NCBI GenBank assembly: GCA_964578625.1
Contig: CAZODQ010000024.1
Span: forward strand, 1-14,853
Direction of reading: 5' to 3'
From: CAZBSE01 sp964578625
GTDB taxonomy: Bacteria > Actinomycetota > Humimicrobiia > Humimicrobiales > Humimicrobiaceae
Length of the DNA: 14,853 nt
Shown here in pieces: positions 13,384 through 14,853 of the stretch. The notes beneath the pieces were generated by a model, which saw only the letters and a program-made list of their open reading frames with translations, was not told the origin of the DNA and ran no database searches. Position 1 is the stretch's first letter, and each line of letters starts with the position of its first letter. The translations under genes were made by a program, and so were the position numbers.

Positions 13384-14384
13384 TGCTTAAAAGGGTATTA
13401 AATTTTTTCCTGAGGGATATAAACAGTTTCTTTAGAGACAATATATTTATCATTATGATCGTAATGCCTATTGCGGTAGCTGTAATAATCAGATTTTTCA
13501 TTCCCACTGTTGAAGCCAGCTCCATTTCATTTGCAGTAGATGACAGTGTCGGGAAGGAGTTTGCAGAACAGCTCGAAGATTACGGCAGTGTTGTCCAGTA
13601 TAATGAGCCGGAACAGGTAGAAGAAAGAGTAGACGGCAATGATGATATTATCGGGATAACTAAAGAAGGGGACCAGTATGTAATCATCCTTGAAGGCAAT
13701 GAATCAGAGGAAGTAAAAGAGATCGCACCAATAGTAGTAGATGATATCTTAAGAGAAGGATCTCCTGTTGAAGTAGCTCATAAGACGATAGGTAGTTCAA
13801 GATCTCTTTTCAGAGAATACTCGACGATTATGATAGTGTTTATGATAATCTTTGTGCAGGGGATGCTGATAGCATTTTATATCATTGAGGAAAAAGAGAG
13901 TAAAGTAGTCTATGCTATTGCTGTATCTCCTATGCGGTTATGGCAATATTTTATGGCAAGGTGGTTTTTAGTTGTTATAACAGGTACAGTACTGTCAGTG
14001 ATTGGAAGCCTTATACTTATGGGCACCGGTATTAGTTATACCCTGCTGATTATCGGATCTGTTTTCGCAAGCTGCCTGTCAGTAGTGGTCGGGCTTTTAA
14101 TAGGCGGCATGGCAGGCAATCAGATAGCCGGGATAGCTATAATGAAAGTCTTAAACCTTGTTATCTTTTTAATCCCCATAGCTTCCATATTTGTCCATAG
14201 CCCCTATCAGTACTTTTTTTATCCCTTTCCCAATTACTGGGTGTTCAGGATTCTAAAAAATATCTTTATTGATACCGGCAAAATTAGTGATTTCTGGATG
14301 AGCTGCGGGATCACACTGGCTTCGTCTATTATTATGCTGTTGATAATTTTACCGTTCTTAAGAAGAAGGATAGAGATAAGATAG
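13383..14384 (+). CDS. ABC-2 type exporter permease, subunit 2
   Basis: This 333-residue protein has the same architecture as the preceding gene. There is one N-terminal helix (about 20-38), an acidic extracytoplasmic domain (about 40-140), then several helices beginning with Y-S-T-I-M-I-V-F-M-I-I-F and the coupling segment I-I-E-E-K-E-S-K-V-V-Y-A-I-A-V-S-P-M. A Pro-rich re-entrant stretch near the C-terminus (F-Y-P-F-P-N-Y-W) precedes the last helix, and the end is basic (R-R-R-I-E-I-R). Sequence identity to its partner is low apart from layout, so the pair probably arose by an old duplication. Start and stop overlap by one base with the upstream permease, indicating coupled translation. It is the last gene of the tetR operon, and no strong terminator follows. 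Confidence 0.9.
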   Translation: MLKRVLNFFLRDINSFFRDNIFIIMIVMPIAVAVIIRFFIPTVEASSISFAVDDSVGKEFAEQLEDYGSVVQYNEPEQVEERVDGNDDIIGITKEGDQYVIILEGNESEEVKEIAPIVVDDILREGSPVEVAHKTIGSSRSLFREYSTIMIVFMIIFVQGMLIAFYIIEEKESKVVYAIAVSPMRLWQYFMARWFLVVITGTVLSVIGSLILMGTGISYTLLIIGSVFASCLSVVVGLLIGGMAGNQIAGIAIMKVLNLVIFLIPIASIFVHSPYQYFFYPFPNYWVFRILKNIFIDTGKISDFWMSCGITLASSIIMLLIILPFLRRRIEIR

Positions 14385-14486
14385 AGTTGGAGATATGATA
14401 TCTATAGGATATTAAGAAATTATATATAATCGGAACTGTTTAATAATATAAAGAAGTTTAAGGTTTTGATTTTTTTTGATATAAAA

Positions 14487-14503
14487 TATAAAATCGTTTT
14501 ATA
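14487..14503. repeat. A/T-only palindrome in the intergenic stretch before the last gene
   Basis: TATAAAA and TTTTATA form a perfect 7-bp stem around TCG, about 100 bp after the exporter operon. It contains no G-C pairs and no U-run follows, so it is a poor terminator, though it may mark the end of the operon. A smaller palindrome, AGATAT-G-ATATCT, lies just after the last stop codon near 14391. The rest of 14385-14665 is A/T-rich without an ORF. TTGACA occurs at 14584-14589 but has no -10 box at the right distance. Confidence 0.35.
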
Positions 14504-14665
14504 AAATATGATTTAGGTATTTTGAGAGTCATATCAATGAAATAAAAGTGGATATTAAGAAGATACATACTTTTCTGTCCATATTGACAAGTTAATAAAT
14601 TATAAAGTGTTTGTCCAATAATCTAACGAGAACCAGATAAAAAACATTTAGGAGGATTATAAATC

Positions 14666-14853
14666 ATGGATAAGATAAAATTAGTACAAAAAGCATTAGA
14701 GCAGGGAGAAGGAATATTGCGTCTTGCACCTACATGGGTGCCGCGGTCTTTTTGCCGCCCAGGTAAAAGGATAAAGCTGCATCCAGACGATTGTTATATT
14801 TTAGGACTGGAGCGAGGGGGAATTGACGAGCGCTGGTTTGCGTCTACAACGCC
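14666..14853 (+). CDS. Start of a conserved gene of unknown function (truncated by window end)
   Basis: An ATG preceded by a perfect AGGAGG (14650-14655) opens a frame that stays open for 62 codons to the end of the window. The visible residues include G-E-G-I-L-R-L-A-P-T-W-V-P-R-S-F-C (14-30) and R-G-G-I-D-E-R-W-F-A-S-T-T (50-62). This looks like a strongly conserved, enzyme-like N-terminus. I do not recognise it with confidence. A cupin-type or sugar-isomerase-like protein is a weak guess. Base and codon use differ from the neighbours: five of six arginines use CGN codons (CGT, CGG, CGC, CGA, CGC), while the genes to the left use AGA/AGG almost throughout, and the stretch is visibly richer in G+C. 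That may indicate recent transfer or high-expression codon bias. Confidence 0.75.
   Translation, partial: MDKIKLVQKALEQGEGILRLAPTWVPRSFCRPGKRIKLHPDDCYILGLERGGIDERWFASTT

Noticed and set aside
14584..14612. TTGACA before the last gene as a promoter
   Set aside because: The bases 15-19 nt downstream do not resemble a -10 box. The TATAAA at 14601 is too close.

Overview
The window is A/T-rich bacterial DNA. Arginine is written almost entirely with AGA/AGG, and most starts carry good Shine-Dalgarno sequences. It holds a Gln tRNA with an encoded CCA end, a class A penicillin-binding protein ending in a PASTA-like domain, and a NifU/NifS-type Fe-S pair. A PASTA-tailed PBP suggests a Gram-positive-type (monoderm) cell wall, and the metabolism looks anaerobic, but the sequence alone does not place the phylum. 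One promoter appears to give a leaderless transcript.

Layout. (1) About 77-2349, minus strand: a sulfur/Fe-S operon transcribed in the order NifS-like protein, IscU/NifU scaffold, four-CxxC zinc-ribbon protein, TusA-like protein, with tRNA-Gln(CUG) downstream. (2) 2525-4231, plus strand: a small ribbon-helix-helix regulator with its own promoter/operator, then an acetate-kinase-family protein. (3) 4226-7982, minus strand: glutamyl-tRNA synthetase (gltX) downstream of a class A PBP. (4) 8209-10151, plus strand: E1 alpha and E1 beta of a thiamine-diphosphate-dependent 2-oxoacid/acetoin dehydrogenase, with no E2 or E3 gene behind them. (5) 10198-10623, minus strand: a DUF4870-type membrane protein. 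(6) 10765-14384, plus strand: a TetR regulator with a clear promoter and double palindrome, then an ABC ATPase and two ABC-2 permeases, which together look like a self-regulated efflux operon. (7) 14666 to the end: the start of a conserved gene with different codon use.

The most interesting region is the first 4.2 kb, where two adjacent, divergently placed genes look like enzymes that have lost their catalytic centres. The NifS-like protein keeps the cysteine-desulfurase fold signatures and the mobile-loop cysteine. It has Gln-Gln where the PLP-binding His-Lys should be, Ala for the cofactor-contacting Gln, and Leu for the Arg of the SIRFSLG segment. Its partners (scaffold with all three Cys and Asp, zinc ribbon, TusA-like carrier) look intact, so the operon may assemble Fe-S clusters or move sulfur without classical desulfurase chemistry. 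Across the divergent promoter, the acetate-kinase homologue keeps the fold landmarks but has replaced the catalytic Arg, His and Asn positions.
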